From contig DAOTTX010000207.1 of NCBI GenBank assembly GCA_034437515.1, positions 1-31,649 on the forward strand: 31,649 bases of DNA, read 5' to 3'. A program made the position numbers and the translations under genes. Shown piece by piece: positions 1 through 7,814 of this stretch. The stretch's first letter is position 1. Each line of letters opens with the position of its first letter. The notes under the pieces are model-generated. The model was given only the letters and a program-made list of their open reading frames with translations, ran no database searches and was not told the origin of the DNA. Source of the DNA: DAOTTX01 sp034437515 (GTDB taxonomy: Bacteria > Chloroflexota > Anaerolineae > Aggregatilineales > Phototrophicaceae).

Positions 1-37
1 CAATACTATACGAGGCAGAAGGGTTTGAGGTTCCAGA

Positions 38-1885
38 TCAACCGCGCACGCGACGGTCGTCTATGCGACGGGTGATGCCGTTGGCGTCAAGGTGTTCGAG
101 CAGGGCAATGGCATATTTGCGCGAGGTGTCGAATTCATCACGTAGGGTTCTGGCGTCCACATCCCCGTCGCGGTCGATCAACTCGAGCGTCCCCGCGACC
201 ATGTGCTCATAAATTGCTTGCGCGAAAATCACACCGGGTTTTACCTGGACGACCACTTTTGTTTCAATGAGTGCATATAGCACGTCCTCACCGACGATAG
301 CCGCCGCTTCCTCAAAGTTCGGCGGGGTAGTGCTTTGCATCTGGCTCATAAGTTGATCGACACGCTTTTGCTGTTTTGCATTGAAAGCAATGGCGTGATC
401 GGCAAGGTATAAGATATTTTGCTTGGCCTGGATCACCGTCTGCTGACTCAAAAGCTGCGTGAGAAATTGCGCTTCTAGCTTAAGCCGGCTGCGGAGTTCT
501 TCGCGGGGCATCCCGACCTTAAGCGGATGTTCGGTGTGGTAACCGTGTAGGACGTCACGAATTTTCTGGATGAGGTCGTCCAAACGTCGTGTCGCAAGCA
601 AACGGTCATCTCCCAGCAGAACAAGAAGATTGTGTTGGAGGGCGTCATCGCGTGCTTTTTGAAAGCGAACGTCATCAAGAGCGGCTCGCTGTTGGAGTTC
701 GCGTCCATGTATTGGCTGAGTGGCGAGTTGTTCCAGCCGTTCTTCAGGTGTGCCTTGCATCAGCACATCAAGTTGTTGGACAATTTCGGGGCGAAAGCGC
801 TTCCAGCGCCTGCCGGGGGTAGCACGCACGATGACGCCACCGCCGATGGTTTCTGCTGGTGACGGAAAGCGCAGAATATAGCGATCACCTGCGGTCAGTG
901 CCAGCGGTGCGGTAAGACGGAGTTGCAGCCAGCCACTTTCACCAGGGGGGAGCATGTCGGCGTCCAACAAGCGGATGTTTGCGACGGCTTCCGCTGCACC
1001 ACAAAAGACTTTAACCGTTGCGTTGTGCTTCAGCGGACGTGACGCTGAGGCGAGGTGACGATAGTGAACGTCTGCCAGCACGGTCGATTGAATTTGACCG
1101 GGATAAGCGAGAACGTCGCCACGCTTGACTGCGCCTTTATCCACACCGGCGATGTTCACCGCCACGCGACTACCAGGGTAAGCTGTTTCTACCGTTTGGT
1201 TATAACTTTGCAGGCCGCGTATGCGCCCGTCAAGGCCGCCGGGCTGAATTTCGACCGTGTCACTAACGTGCAGAGTGCCGCCGGTTAACGTGCCAGTGAC
1301 GACGGTGCCGAACCCCTCTACGGTAAACACCCGGTCTACTGGCAAACGTGGTCGGTGATAATTTACCTGCGGGGGGGCGGTTGCTAAGAGCGCGTCGAGG
1401 TGTGTGCGGAGTGAGTCAAACCCCTGACCGGTGCGAGCTGAAAGTGGCACAATTGATACATGATTGAGCGCGGTATGTGCCAGTGTATCTCTGACGTCCA
1501 TCCGCACCAATTCCAACCATTCGAGGTCGTCTACGAGGTCGGTTTTGGTGAGCGCGATCATGCCATGTTCGATGCCAAGCAAATCAAGGATGGCGAGGTG
1601 TTCGCGGGTCTGCGGCATCACACCTTCATCAGCGGCGATGACCAGCATGGCTGCGTCGATACCGCCGACGCCAGCCAGCATGTTTTCGATGAAATCACGG
1701 TGACCGGGAACATCGACCAGTCCAACAGTCTCGCCGGAGGGCAGGTCAAACCAGGCGAAACCGAGGTCAATCGTCAGGGCGCGTTGTTTTTCCTCACGCA
1801 GCCGGTCAGGGTCGATGCCGGTCAATTGTTTGACTAGCGTGGACTTCCCATGATCGACATGACCGGCAGTGCCAATCACCCGCAT
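38..1885 (-). CDS. selB: Selenocysteine-specific translation elongation factor SelB
   Basis: SelB is the EF-Tu-like GTPase that delivers selenocysteinyl-tRNA to ribosomes paused at a UGA next to a SECIS hairpin. The 615-residue product has the complete G domain: G1 GHVDHGKST at residues 8-16, the switch I region ending TIDLGFAW, G3 DVPGH at 58-62, G4 TKTD at 113-116 and G5 SAR at 149-151. EF-Tu-like barrel domains follow, and the last 250 or so residues are helical and charged, matching the winged-helix SECIS-binding tail that separates SelB from EF-Tu. Length is normal for the family. The ATG lies three bases after the TAG of the coiled-coil gene upstream and has no clear Shine-Dalgarno, so translational coupling is likely. 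No selA, selD or tRNA-Sec gene lies in this window. The family call is secure; its use of selenocysteine is inferred. Confidence 0.95.
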   Translation of the reverse strand: MRVIGTAGHVDHGKSTLVKQLTGIDPDRLREEKQRALTIDLGFAWFDLPSGETVGLVDVPGHRDFIENMLAGVGGIDAAMLVIAADEGVMPQTREHLAILDLLGIEHGMIALTKTDLVDDLEWLELVRMDVRDTLAHTALNHVSIVPLSARTGQGFDSLRTHLDALLATAPPQVNYHRPRLPVDRVFTVEGFGTVVTGTLTGGTLHVSDTVEIQPGGLDGRIRGLQSYNQTVETAYPGSRVAVNIAGVDKGAVKRGDVLAYPGQIQSTVLADVHYRHLASASRPLKHNATVKVFCGAAEAVANIRLLDADMLPPGESGWLQLRLTAPLALTAGDRYILRFPSPAETIGGGVIVRATPGRRWKRFRPEIVQQLDVLMQGTPEERLEQLATQPIHGRELQQRAALDDVRFQKARDDALQHNLLVLLGDDRLLATRRLDDLIQKIRDVLHGYHTEHPLKVGMPREELRSRLKLEAQFLTQLLSQQTVIQAKQNILYLADHAIAFNAKQQKRVDQLMSQMQSTTPPNFEEAAAIVGEDVLYALIETKVVVQVKPGVIFAQAIYEHMVAGTLELIDRDGDVDARTLRDEFDTSRKYAIALLEHLDANGITRRIDDRRVRG

Positions 1886-1888
1886 GGG

Positions 1889-3136
1889 CTAATAGCCATT
1901 GGTGGTGGAATCGCCACTCAGCGAGTCAGTCGGCGTAAATGGATTGTTTGCGTTGCCATTGCCCCCCTGTGGGCTGGCCTGGTCGTACTCGTGTAGAAGT
2001 TCTTGATAGCGTTCCCGGTAGAGTTGGGCGCGCTGGCGTTCCAGCTTCCAGATGCGGTCGATGCTGTCTTTAAGAGGTTGGATCGCCTCGTGCAGTTCTT
2101 CCACATGGGTGACGTACCGCTCAAAGTCCTTGTCGTGGTTGCGCCAGACCTCATCGTTGGAGAGCGTAAACTGCTTCCAGCGTTTCTGGTCGGTGGTGCG
2201 CCAATCGTTCCACTCCTGACGGAAGCGTTCTTCGCTGAGGCGTTGCATTTCCGCCACTTCGTTGATCCGGCGTTCCAGGCGATCTCCGATGCGCTGGAAG
2301 TCCTCAATAATCTGCTTCATGTTGCGGTAGGTTTCTGACCATGTTTCGAAGCGATCGATGTTCTTCTGCATGGTTTCGTCGTGCTCACCGAAGCGTTTGA
2401 CCAGGTCTTTGACTTCCTGGTCGCGCTGCTGCATGATGAGCGTCTGCTGGTCGATGAACTGCTGCATCTGTTCGCGGCGTTCACGGTCGCCGTTCTGTAC
2501 TTCTTGCACTCGTCGTTCGTTACGTAGGGCGAGGTCTTCAATCAGGGTCAGCTTAGGCCGAATACCGTCAATCTGTTTTTGGACTTCCGGCATGTTGGTT
2601 TCCAATTCGGAAAGGCGGCGCACATCCTGGCGGCGCTGTTCTTCCATAAACGCCAGCCGACGATCCGGTTCTTCGAGCTTTTTGTAAAGATCGTCGATGC
2701 GCTGTTGCAAGCCCGCGACGGTCGTCATCAGGCGGTCACGTTCGATGTGTAACGCCGGGACTTCGGTCGTCGCTCTTTCGATTTTCGTGACTTTATCCGC
2801 GAGTTCCTGTACCGGGCGGCTCAGGGTTTGCCGTTCGAGGTTGGCACGCCGTTCGGCTTCACGCTCTGCGTTGAGTCGTTTGGACTCGGACGTTTCGAGT
2901 AGCTGGCGCATCTCCTTCCGTAGCTGATCCATGATGTCAGATTCGCGCGAGTTAGGTACGAATTGGTTTTTCATCACGGTCTGGTCGGATTCCACACCAT
3001 TGACGCGGCTTTGTAGCTTCTCGATGGTGTCTTGTTGCTGTGCGAGGCGCTCTTGCATCGTTGCAATGGTGGATTTGTCGCTTCGGCGTTCTTCGTCCAA
3101 CCATTCAATCATGCGTGCGGCCTGGTTGATGTCCAT
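1889..3136 (-). CDS. Long coiled-coil protein of unknown function
   Basis: I do not recognise a family. The 415-residue product is almost wholly helical and charged, with heptad-like runs of Glu, Arg, Gln and Leu from about residue 10 to 380, then a short Gly/Asn/Ser/Thr-rich, probably disordered tail. It has no signal peptide or membrane segment, so it should be a cytoplasmic coiled-coil scaffold. An ATG at 3196 is also in frame, but I chose 3136 because a strong AGGAAGG lies six bases upstream of it, and the extended start would overlap the likely promoter at 3177-3185. The gene ends three bases before selB and is probably co-transcribed with it. Several fairly long open frames on the other strand are side effects of its biased codons. 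Function unknown; that it is a real gene is fairly sure. Confidence 0.75.
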   Translation of the reverse strand: MDINQAARMIEWLDEERRSDKSTIATMQERLAQQQDTIEKLQSRVNGVESDQTVMKNQFVPNSRESDIMDQLRKEMRQLLETSESKRLNAEREAERRANLERQTLSRPVQELADKVTKIERATTEVPALHIERDRLMTTVAGLQQRIDDLYKKLEEPDRRLAFMEEQRRQDVRRLSELETNMPEVQKQIDGIRPKLTLIEDLALRNERRVQEVQNGDRERREQMQQFIDQQTLIMQQRDQEVKDLVKRFGEHDETMQKNIDRFETWSETYRNMKQIIEDFQRIGDRLERRINEVAEMQRLSEERFRQEWNDWRTTDQKRWKQFTLSNDEVWRNHDKDFERYVTHVEELHEAIQPLKDSIDRIWKLERQRAQLYRERYQELLHEYDQASPQGGNGNANNPFTPTDSLSGDSTTNGY

Positions 3137-3142
3137 AGGTTG

Positions 3143-3149
3143 CCTTCCT
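3143..3149 (-). promoter_or_regulatory. Ribosome binding site deciding the start of the coiled-coil gene
   Basis: The minus strand reads AGGAAGG, then six bases, then ATG at 3136. This favours 3136 over the in-frame ATG 60 bases upstream. Confidence 0.7.
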
Positions 3150-3176
3150 GCATGGGTTGTTGATCTCATGTCACAA

Positions 3177-3185
3177 ATTATAGCA
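3177..3185 (-). promoter_or_regulatory. Extended -10 promoter for the coiled-coil/selB pair
   Basis: The minus strand reads TGCTATAAT, a perfect extended -10 (TGn plus TATAAT). I see no good -35 box 17 bases upstream, which is tolerated when TGn is present. The start point would be near 3170, giving a leader of about 35 bases before the ATG at 3136. Confidence 0.6.
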
Positions 3186-3257
3186 TAATTTACCATTGGG
3201 TTATTTTTCAGGGCGAATTTTGTTTGAACGGGTACAATAGAGATATGAGCGATGCAA

Positions 3258-3264
3258 AGAAGGA
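3258..3264 (+). promoter_or_regulatory. Ribosome binding site deciding the start of the dGTPase gene
   Basis: AGAAGGA lies eight bases before the ATG at 3273. The in-frame ATG at 3252 has no such site, so 3273 is preferred. Confidence 0.6.
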
Positions 3265-3272
3265 TAGACGCG

Positions 3273-4424
3273 ATGTACAGAACGCGGCAGCAAATGGAGG
3301 CAATCGAAGCGGAAAAGCTCGCACCCTATGCGCTGCTCAGCCGGGATAGTGCCGGACGGCAGTACCCCGATGATGAGCCGGACTATCGCACGGCTTTTCA
3401 GCGTGACCGCGATCGGGTGGTGCATTCCGCCGCGTTTCGCCGTTTGGAATACAAAACGCAGGTATTCGTCAACGACCTGGGTGACTATTATCGCACTCGG
3501 TTGACGCACACACTGGAAGTCGCACAGATCGGACGGACGTTGGCACGAGGCTTTGGCGCAAACGAAGACCTTGTCGAGGTGATTTGCCTGGCACACGATC
3601 TTGGGCATCCGCCGTTTGGACACGCCGGGGAGCATGTGCTGGATCGACTTTTGGGCGATCATGGCGGTTTCAATCATAATTATCAAAGCTATCGTGTGGT
3701 AACCGAACTCGAACGCCGGTACCCGGATTGGCCCGGTTTGAACCTGACACATGAAACTCTCGAAGGGATCGCCAAGCACGAGACTGAATATGACGTCAGC
3801 GATGTTGTCGGGTTCGAGGTCGATAAGCGCGGCAGCCTGGAAGCACAGATCGCGGACATTGCCGACGAGTTGGCCTATAATGCCCATGATCTTGATGATG
3901 GCATCCAGGCTGGTTTGCTGACCATAGACCAACTCGAATCGCTCGAAATCTGGCAAGAATTATGTCGCCGGTTGGATTGGCACGGCGGCCCGATGGACGA
4001 GATCACCCGGCACCGGTTCATCCGTGAGCAAATCGGGATGCAGGTCGATGATGTTTTGACGACGACGATGCAGAATATCGAACACGCTCAACCACAGTCA
4101 CCCGAAGACATTCAAAAACAATCGAGCAACATCGTTTCTCATAGTCAAAAGCTCAAACGTTATAACCGCACTTTGAAAGACTTCCTGTACAATAACATGT
4201 ACTACCACTATCGCGTGATGCGGATGGCAAAGCGTGCAGAACGCTTCGTGACTCATATTTTTAACAGTTACGTTGAAGAACCACGCCAGCTACCACCGGT
4301 TTATCAAGCAATGGTCGATGCCGACTCACTGCATCAGACTGTAGCGGACTACATCGCCAGCTTGACCGACCGTAGCGCAGTACGTGAGTACCGGCGGCTT
4401 TTTGATCCGTTGACTCGGCCTTAG
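3273..4424 (+). CDS. dgt: dGTPase-like HD-domain triphosphohydrolase
   Basis: Members of this family cut dNTPs to the deoxynucleoside and triphosphate and so trim dNTP pools in the cytoplasm. In the 383-residue product the metal-binding HD set is intact: His79 in the THTLEV segment, His108-Asp109 in AHDLGHPPFGH, and a later Asp in the NAHDLDDG segment. The N-terminal signature around residues 51-65 (HSAAFRRLEYKTQVF) is typical of the dGTPase-like group. The start at 3273 is chosen from its Shine-Dalgarno; 3252 would add seven residues. A TACAAT at 3233-3238 could be its -10, but no -35 box is evident. The kinase gene follows 51 bases later on the same strand with no terminator seen between. 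The exact nucleotide preference cannot be read from sequence. Confidence 0.92.
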   Translation: MYRTRQQMEAIEAEKLAPYALLSRDSAGRQYPDDEPDYRTAFQRDRDRVVHSAAFRRLEYKTQVFVNDLGDYYRTRLTHTLEVAQIGRTLARGFGANEDLVEVICLAHDLGHPPFGHAGEHVLDRLLGDHGGFNHNYQSYRVVTELERRYPDWPGLNLTHETLEGIAKHETEYDVSDVVGFEVDKRGSLEAQIADIADELAYNAHDLDDGIQAGLLTIDQLESLEIWQELCRRLDWHGGPMDEITRHRFIREQIGMQVDDVLTTTMQNIEHAQPQSPEDIQKQSSNIVSHSQKLKRYNRTLKDFLYNNMYYHYRVMRMAKRAERFVTHIFNSYVEEPRQLPPVYQAMVDADSLHQTVADYIASLTDRSAVREYRRLFDPLTRP

Positions 4425-4475
4425 TCGCCTGTAAAATGACATCGTAAATACAATTCAGGAGTAGAATAGTCGCTT

Positions 4476-5792
4476 ATGTCCGGCGAAACCCTGTTAAACA
4501 ACCGCTACCGCCTTGTCGCACAACAGGGGTCAGGTGGGATGGCGGTCATCTACAAAGCCCTTGATACATCGCTAGGCCGCACCGTTGCCATTAAAATCTT
4601 GCGTCCTAGCTTAACGGCAGAACCACAGTTTATCGCACGCTTCCAGAACGAAGCCCGTAGCATTGCCAACCTCTCACATCCGAATATCGTCACCGTCCAT
4701 GATGTCGGTAGCGATGGGCCGACGAATTTCATGGTGATGGAATTTGTCGAGGGTAGCGACTTGAAAAAGGTCATCCGGTCACACGGTACACTCAGCGTGG
4801 AGAAGTCACTACACTATGCCATCGGGATGTGTGCCGGACTTGGCTTTGCACATCGTTCTCGCATCGTCCACGCGGATGTGAAACCGCAGAATGTGCTGGT
4901 CAACAAATCCGACGAGGTAAAAATTACCGATTTCGGTATCGCACAGGCGTTAAGTGACACACAACCGGCAGAACGTGCCTCCGTGGTGTGGGGTAGCCCG
5001 CATTATTTCGCACCGGAGCAGGCGCAGGGTGAGAAGCCAAGCGCCGCATCTGATGTCTATTCCATCGGCATCGTCCTGTTTGAAATGTTGACCGGGCGCT
5101 TGCCTTACACTGGCGCGAACCAACAAGAGCTGGCGATGGCGCACATCCGCACGGCAGTGCCGTTAGCAAACGAGGTGAACCCGGCAGTGCCGGACGAACT
5201 AGCACGGATCATCGCTAAAGTGATGAGCAAAAATCCAAATGATCGTTACAGTCAGGCTGACCAATTGGGTCGGGTGCTGATCTCATATCGAAATCGTATC
5301 ACGGCGAACACGATGCAGGAACAACGCTCGGTTGAAGAGGTCGATTCTTCGCCGTCGTCGCTGCCGGAACGGTCAAGCCGGGGCGAGGCACCCCAGACGC
5401 CGCCGCCACCACAGCAATCTGGCTCGAGTCCGTACCGACGTCCCACCGGTCAACCCCAGACACCACCACCACCGGAGTCACCAGCGACACAGCGTTCCAG
5501 CCCGGCACCCAATGCGCCCCAAGCAATTGATTACCAACGGCGTCCCGGTGTACCGTCGCCACAGCAGGGTAACCAGGCCGAGGGTGGGTTTGTGCCGTCA
5601 CCAGCGACACAGGGCCGTTTCAGCGGTGACAGCGGACCGCTGCCCCCTTATAAGTATTCGGGGATGCGTTCGCAAGAGGACGACGATGAACCGATCTGGG
5701 ATGGTGTGACGATTGCGCTGGCATTTTTGGCGCTGACGTCGGTCGCCTGTTTGATTCCGTTGTATATTTTCGTGTTTAGTGCAAGGATTTAA
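4476..5792 (+). CDS. PknB-type Ser/Thr protein kinase with C-terminal membrane anchor
   Basis: The kinase domain spans about residues 10-275: glycine loop GSGGMA at 18-23, Lys40, alpha-C Glu59, catalytic loop HADVKPQN at 132-139, DFG at 152-154 and an FAPE segment after the activation loop. The usual Arg of HRD is Ala133, making this a non-RD kinase, whose activity usually does not need activation-loop phosphorylation. A Pro/Ser/Gln-rich linker of about 120 residues follows, then one hydrophobic helix (about 411-435) that ends the protein. It should therefore sit on the inner face of the membrane with no outside sensor domain. An AGGAG lies a rather long 14 bases upstream of the ATG. The stop overlaps the stop of the next, convergent kinase gene. 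The kinase call is secure; substrates are unknown. Confidence 0.93.
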   Translation: MSGETLLNNRYRLVAQQGSGGMAVIYKALDTSLGRTVAIKILRPSLTAEPQFIARFQNEARSIANLSHPNIVTVHDVGSDGPTNFMVMEFVEGSDLKKVIRSHGTLSVEKSLHYAIGMCAGLGFAHRSRIVHADVKPQNVLVNKSDEVKITDFGIAQALSDTQPAERASVVWGSPHYFAPEQAQGEKPSAASDVYSIGIVLFEMLTGRLPYTGANQQELAMAHIRTAVPLANEVNPAVPDELARIIAKVMSKNPNDRYSQADQLGRVLISYRNRITANTMQEQRSVEEVDSSPSSLPERSSRGEAPQTPPPPQQSGSSPYRRPTGQPQTPPPPESPATQRSSPAPNAPQAIDYQRRPGVPSPQQGNQAEGGFVPSPATQGRFSGDSGPLPPYKYSGMRSQEDDDEPIWDGVTIALAFLALTSVACLIPLYIFVFSARI

Positions 5793-7627
5793 TCAGTATC
5801 CCTGACATCCGAGGTGGCTTCGGGTGTCGCTTCTTCCCGCGTTGTGCGCAGCGGGTCAGTCAGTGTCATTGAGTCGGGTAAATCTGAGAAGTCTTCCAGG
5901 TCGCCCGTCATTGAGCCAACACCCGCATCAAGTGCCATCACACTAAAGCTATCGACTTCGACGGTTGCGAAGCTGTCATCGACAGGTGGAGCGGCGAGGT
6001 AAACGCCGATTCCACCTTCGCTAAAAGTCCCGTGTTCAATCATGACAATCTGCTCATCGTTGACGTAGCCGGTCAAAATTTCGTCTTCGACCGTCAAACG
6101 AAGGATGTTGCTTTCGCCGCGAGGACGGACGGCAGCACTTTCTGTCCATGTCGCCTCATTCTCACGGAGTTCGCGCCAGTTTTCATCCTCTAATATCCAG
6201 ATGCTGTAACGTCCGACACCATCAATCGCGAAGACGTTATAATTTCCCTCATCCACATAGCGGAAAACCAGACCGTAGCCGCTCGATGCGGCACTTTCCG
6301 GCGTGAGGCGTGCATCGAATTGAAGGGTGAAGTCTTCGTATTGTTCCTCGGTGTTGAAGATGATCGCAATAGCCCGCCCAGACCGTCGATTGGTGATCTG
6401 GTAAATGCCGTCATCAATCGTTTGCTGGATGCCCTGAATGTCACTATTTTGAGGCCAATACGAACGCAGCATATCGTCTGATTCAAACGTGGAAGTGAAA
6501 TAGACCGGTAAACGACCTGTCATGCTGCTGATACCGGTATCCTCGTCTTGTTGCTCGCTGATGAGGGGGGCCGCCTGACCTGTGTTAGTGTTATCATTCA
6601 GCAAACCAACCAACAGAATGAAACCGAACGCCACCAGACCGAACGCAAACAGCACAAACGGTGATCTAACCGCTCGGACAGCAAGGCGTTCTTGTGTGTT
6701 CTGTGGTGCCTTGTCTGTAACCTGACGATGTTCCACAGAGGTGTCTATGCTTAGCGCCGTCGGTTCCTTTTGATCGAACGCGAGAGCTATATCGTTCATC
6801 ATCTGTCGTGCAGATTGATAACGGTCTGATGGATTCTTCGCCAGCGCCCGCGAGATAATCGCATCAAGGTAATGATCTTCGATTTGGAGATGTTTTGAAA
6901 GTGAAGGGGGCGGTTCGTTGACATGCTTGAGCAAAACAGAAATGCTACCGTCGTCATCGAAGGGTGGGTACCCGGTAATCATTTCGTAGAGGATGATGCC
7001 GAGCGCGTAAATATCGCTGCGTGCATCGACCTCCTGCCCGGTTGCTTGCTCCGGTGACATATAGGCCGGTGTGCCGACGGTAATGCCTTCTTGTGTGAGT
7101 TTGCTATTTTCTGCCAGGCGTGCGATGCCGAAGTCTGTCAGGACGACCTGTTTGTTCTCATCAAAGAGGATGTTCGCTGGCTTTATGTCACGGTGAACCA
7201 TCCCCTGCATGTGGGCGTAATCCAATGCCGCAGTGAGATCTTCCATCACCCGGCGGATCTCCTCACGAGAGAGGACTTCGTCGTTCTCCATCGTGCGGTC
7301 GAGCAGGTCTTGTAGGCTATCCCCCGGTATGTAGGACATTACCATGTAACTGACTTCACCATCACTCTGCTCAATCGTCTTGAAGTCGTACACCTGCACG
7401 ATGTTGGGATGATTGAACGTTGCGACCAGGTGAGCTTCTCTTTGGAAGCGTTGTTTGAAGGTCGGGTCATCGTTGAGGTGTTCGTGCAAGACCTTGATGG
7501 CAACTGTGCGTTGAAGGTTCTTGTCTTGCCCACGATAAACACGCGCCATGCCACCCGTCCCGATTTTTTCGTGGATGACATAACGGTCGAGCTGTTGGTT
7601 GAGAAAATCTATCGTCGAGTCAGACAT
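5789..7627 (-). CDS. Receptor-type Ser/Thr protein kinase with external beta-sandwich domain
   Basis: The 612-residue product begins with a canonical kinase domain: glycine loop GTGGMA at 23-28, Lys45, HRD at 145-147, KPAN at 149-152, DFG at 165-167 and a SPE segment. A juxtamembrane stretch follows, then one transmembrane helix near 322-345, and an outside region of about 270 residues. Residues roughly 375-565 alternate aromatic and charged residues and resemble the concanavalin/LamG-like or DUF1080-like jelly rolls that often bind glycans; this fold call is tentative. The expected topology is kinase inside, sensor outside. The ATG has GGAG five bases upstream. Unlike the kinase gene it converges with, it keeps the Arg of HRD. 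Its ligand and targets are not visible. Confidence 0.92.
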   Translation of the reverse strand: MSDSTIDFLNQQLDRYVIHEKIGTGGMARVYRGQDKNLQRTVAIKVLHEHLNDDPTFKQRFQREAHLVATFNHPNIVQVYDFKTIEQSDGEVSYMVMSYIPGDSLQDLLDRTMENDEVLSREEIRRVMEDLTAALDYAHMQGMVHRDIKPANILFDENKQVVLTDFGIARLAENSKLTQEGITVGTPAYMSPEQATGQEVDARSDIYALGIILYEMITGYPPFDDDGSISVLLKHVNEPPPSLSKHLQIEDHYLDAIISRALAKNPSDRYQSARQMMNDIALAFDQKEPTALSIDTSVEHRQVTDKAPQNTQERLAVRAVRSPFVLFAFGLVAFGFILLVGLLNDNTNTGQAAPLISEQQDEDTGISSMTGRLPVYFTSTFESDDMLRSYWPQNSDIQGIQQTIDDGIYQITNRRSGRAIAIIFNTEEQYEDFTLQFDARLTPESAASSGYGLVFRYVDEGNYNVFAIDGVGRYSIWILEDENWRELRENEATWTESAAVRPRGESNILRLTVEDEILTGYVNDEQIVMIEHGTFSEGGIGVYLAAPPVDDSFATVEVDSFSVMALDAGVGSMTGDLEDFSDLPDSMTLTDPLRTTREEATPEATSDVRDTD

Positions 7628-7778
7628 TGTCGCTCCGGGACGGTACTCAGGATTCTGTCATAGTTTACGGAGTAAAGCTAAACAGAGTGTTAATTCTTGC
7701 GCAAGTCAAACATTTGAAAAAAGAAACGTGCAAGAGAACTATTCTCCGGGCGGGGATGAGCACCACGAATCTTACGGT

Positions 7779-7806
7779 GTGGGCGCGGCATACACGCCAC
7801 GCCCAC
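7779..7806 (-). terminator. Weak hairpin after the LysM-glycosidase gene
   Basis: GTGGGCG at 7779-7785 pairs with CGCCCAC at 7800-7806 around a 14-base loop, just past the stop of the minus-strand gene at 7815. No T-run follows on the minus strand, so this is at best a weak or factor-dependent terminator. The rest of the 187-base gap 7628-7814 shows no other clear feature. Confidence 0.3.
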
Positions 7807-7814
7807 AAGTGAGA

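Noticed and set aside
1460..1837. 125-residue open frame on the plus strand inside selB
   Set aside because: It lies wholly antisense to a secure gene, has no Shine-Dalgarno and resembles no family; codon bias of selB explains it.
2003..2687. Plus-strand open frames within the coiled-coil gene
   Set aside because: They are antisense to a biased Glu/Arg/Gln-rich gene and show unnatural composition (long Ser/Arg/Cys runs).
3201..3956. 251-residue minus-strand open frame across the dGTPase gene
   Set aside because: It is antisense to intact HD motifs, has no ribosome site and no recognisable domain.
7628..7814. A non-coding RNA or small gene in the 187-base gap
   Set aside because: Only one weak hairpin is visible, and the short open frames there lack ribosome sites.
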